Positions 62,331 through 64,000 of a stretch of 64,000 bases of DNA are shown here, one piece after another (the first letter of the stretch is position 1; every line of letters begins with the position of its first letter). Both the position numbers and the translations under genes were made by a program. Under the pieces are notes generated by a model. The model saw only the letters and a program-made list of their open reading frames with translations. It made no database searches and was not told the origin of the DNA. The DNA is taken from the NCBI GenBank assembly GCA_964036315.1, contig CAXIWW010000817.1, positions 2,081,501-2,145,500 of the forward strand, written 5' to 3'. This DNA is from Acanthosepion esculentum (Eukaryota > Mollusca > Cephalopoda > Sepiida > Sepiidae).

Positions 62331-64000
62331 TTGTTACAACTGCCTTACAAGCAATCTCAGGCTTCAGTAATATGAATTATCCTGTCTTTGGTGCGAATTG
62401 CCTTACAAGCAATCCCAGGCGGCTACGAGCCGATTTCTCGTGGCCCTTTTATGGCAACTGCCTTACAAGAAATCTCAGGTGACACAAGCCGAATTCTCAT
62501 TGCGCTTTTGTGAGAACTGCCTTACAAGCAATGTCAGGTTGCTACCAGCCGACTTCTCTTGGCTCTTTTGTGAAAGCTGCCTTACAAGTAATATCAGGCC
62601 GCTACAAATCAACATCTCCTGTCTCTTTTGTGAAAATTGCCTTACAAGCAATCTCAGGCTGCTACAAGCCGAATTCTCCTGGTTCTATTGTGACGACTGC
62701 CTAACAAGCAATCTCAGGCTGCAGCAATCCCAAGTCTCCTGGCTTTTTGTGCCAATTGCCTTACAACCAATCCCAGGCAGCTACGAGCCGATTTCTCCTG
62801 GCTCATTTGTGGCAACTGCCTTACAAGCAATCTCATGCTCCAGCAAGCCGAATTCTCCTGGCTCTTTTGTGCAAATTGCCTTACAAGCAATCCCAGGCGT
62901 CTACGAGGCAACTTCTCTTGTCCGTTTTTTAAAAACTGCCTTAAAAGCAATCTTTGATTGCTACAAAACGACATCTTTTGTCTCTTTTTTAAAAACTTCC
63001 TTACAATCAATCTCAGCCTGCTACAAGCCGAATACGCCTGGCTCTTTTGTGAAACTGCCTTACAAGCAATCTCAGGCTGCCGCTAGTCCAATTCTCCTGA
63101 CATTTTGTGCCAATTGAATTACAAGCAATCCCAGTCTGCTATGAGCCGATTTCTCCTGGCTCTTTTGTGGCAACTGCCTTACAAGAAATCTCAGGCTGCT
63201 ACAAGCCAAATTCTCCTGGCGCTTTTGTGACAACTGCCTTACAAGCAATGTCAGGCTGCTACGAGCCGACTTCTCTTGGCTCTTTTGTGAAAACTGCCTT
63301 ATAAGCAATGTCAGGCTGCTAAGAGCCGACTTCTCCTGGGTCTTTTGTGGCAACTGCCTTACAAGAAATCTCAGGCTGCTACAAGCCGAATTCTCCTGGC
63401 GCTTTTGTGACAACTGCCTTACAAGCAATGTCAGGCTGCTACGAGCCGACTTCTCATGGCTCTTTTGTGAAAACTGCATTACAAGCAATGTCAGGCTGCT
63501 ACGAGCCGACTTCCCTTGCTCTTTTGTGAAAACTGCCTTACAATTAATATCAGGCCGCTACAAATCGACATCTCCTGTCTCATTTGTGACAACTGCCTTA
63601 CAAGTAATATCAAGCTGCTACAAATCGACATCTCCTGTCTCTTTTGTTAAACTGCCGTACAAGCAATCTCAGGCTGATACAAGCCGAATACGCCTGGCTC
63701 TTTTGTGAAACTGCCTTGCAATCAATCTCAGGCCGCTACAAATCGACATCTCCTGTCTCTTTTGTGAAAACTGCCTTACAAGCAATCTCAGGCTGCAGCC
63801 AGGACAGTTCTCCTGACGTTTTGTGCCAATTGCCTTAAAAGCAATCCCAGGCGGCTACATGCCGATTTCTCCTGGCTCTTTTGTTCTAACTGCCTTACAG
63901 GCAATCTCAGGCTGCTACAAGCTGAATTCTCCTGGTTCTATTGTGACAACTGCCTTAAAAACAATCTCAGGCTGCAGCAATCCCAATTCTCCAAGATTTT
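62318..64000 (+). repeat. Family E 60-bp satellite, truncated by the window end
   Basis: About 28 tandem copies of a 60-bp unit: ACTGCCTTACAAGCAATCTC, AGGCTGCTACAAGCCGA, ATTCTCCTGGCTCTTTTGTG with a few A's before the next copy. The period is exact over 63,181-63,480. Subtypes are interspersed: one with TGCCAATTGCC, AATCCCAGGC and CGATTTCTCC, one with CTACAAATCGACATCTCCTG, and one with AATGTCAGG and CGAGCCGACTTCTC. Because 60 is a multiple of three, frames stay open over several units; the resulting peptides are repetitive and I do not regard them as genes. The array continues past the window. Confidence 0.93.
63181..63540 (+). repeat. 180-bp local higher-order repeat in family E, two copies
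   Basis: Three 60-bp monomers, recognisable by ACAAGAAATCTC, ACAAGCAATGTC with CTACGAGCCGACTTC, and a third AATGTC type, at 63,181-63,360 recur at 63,361-63,540 with a few substitutions (TTCTCTTGG versus TTCTCATGG) and the loss of a base near the end. Confidence 0.7.

Noticed and set aside
62398..63838. Open frames up to about 240 codons in family E
   Set aside because: The 60-bp period equals 20 codons, so any stop-free frame stays open. The peptide is a repeat of the monomer, and overlapping frames are open too.
25087..64000. CRISPR-like arrays
   Set aside because: Repeats are directly contiguous with no unique spacers, vary between copies, and the setting is eukaryotic satellite DNA without cas genes.
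62318..64000. Kinship of E with the A 22-mer (TGGC, one mismatch, CTTTTG)
   Set aside because: Only about eleven bases agree and the match does not extend without gaps. With several families compared this can easily be chance.
1..64000. Telomere repeat, CENP-B box, tRNA, rRNA, transposon ends or coding domains
   Set aside because: Looked for by eye on both strands and not found. No TTAGGG-type runs, no CENP-B-like 17-mer, and no terminal inverted repeats or reverse transcriptase or transposase motifs.

Overview
The window holds no gene I can support. It is wall-to-wall tandem repetitive DNA: five repeat families, called A to E here, lie directly against one another with no unique sequence between them. 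This architecture (nested higher-order repeats, array inversions, segmental tandem duplications, no coding signal, RNA gene or recognisable transposon) points to eukaryotic heterochromatin such as a pericentromeric, subtelomeric or other satellite block. I cannot name the species. CpG dinucleotides are kept in most B and D units, so strong germline CpG methylation is not obvious.

Layout. Family A (1 to about 25,086) is a composite satellite: runs of a 22-bp minisatellite (TTGGCACTTTTGC then TATCAGCTG) alternate with a conserved linker of roughly 185 bp. It runs forward (1-4,867), reversed (4,868-17,830) and forward again (17,831-25,086). Family B (about 25,087-40,100) is a 73-bp monomer in a three-type, 219-bp higher-order unit, forward to about 31,190 and reversed from 31,206. 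Family C (40,096-42,517) is six tandem copies of a unit of about 395 bp. Family D (42,518 to about 62,317) is a C- and A-rich, T-poor minisatellite with 31-bp and 42/43-bp units, in one orientation, with kilobase-scale duplications. Family E (about 62,318-64,000, running off the window) is a 60-bp repeat.

The most interesting observation is a hidden kinship between A and B. The linker of A contains one diverged copy of the 73-bp B monomer in the same orientation: 26 of 32 bases match in the core, with shared GCTCA and GGACC landmarks upstream. Second, both orientation switches in A are fold-backs with a 48-49 nt unpaired spacer over the same spot of the linker, a poly-T tract followed by a conserved hairpin (TAGTG, six-base loop, CACTA). 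Their phases are not reciprocal, so they are not the two ends of one simple inversion.

The many long open frames, up to about 640 codons in D, are by-products of periodicity and of base composition poor in stop codons. They are not annotated as genes.
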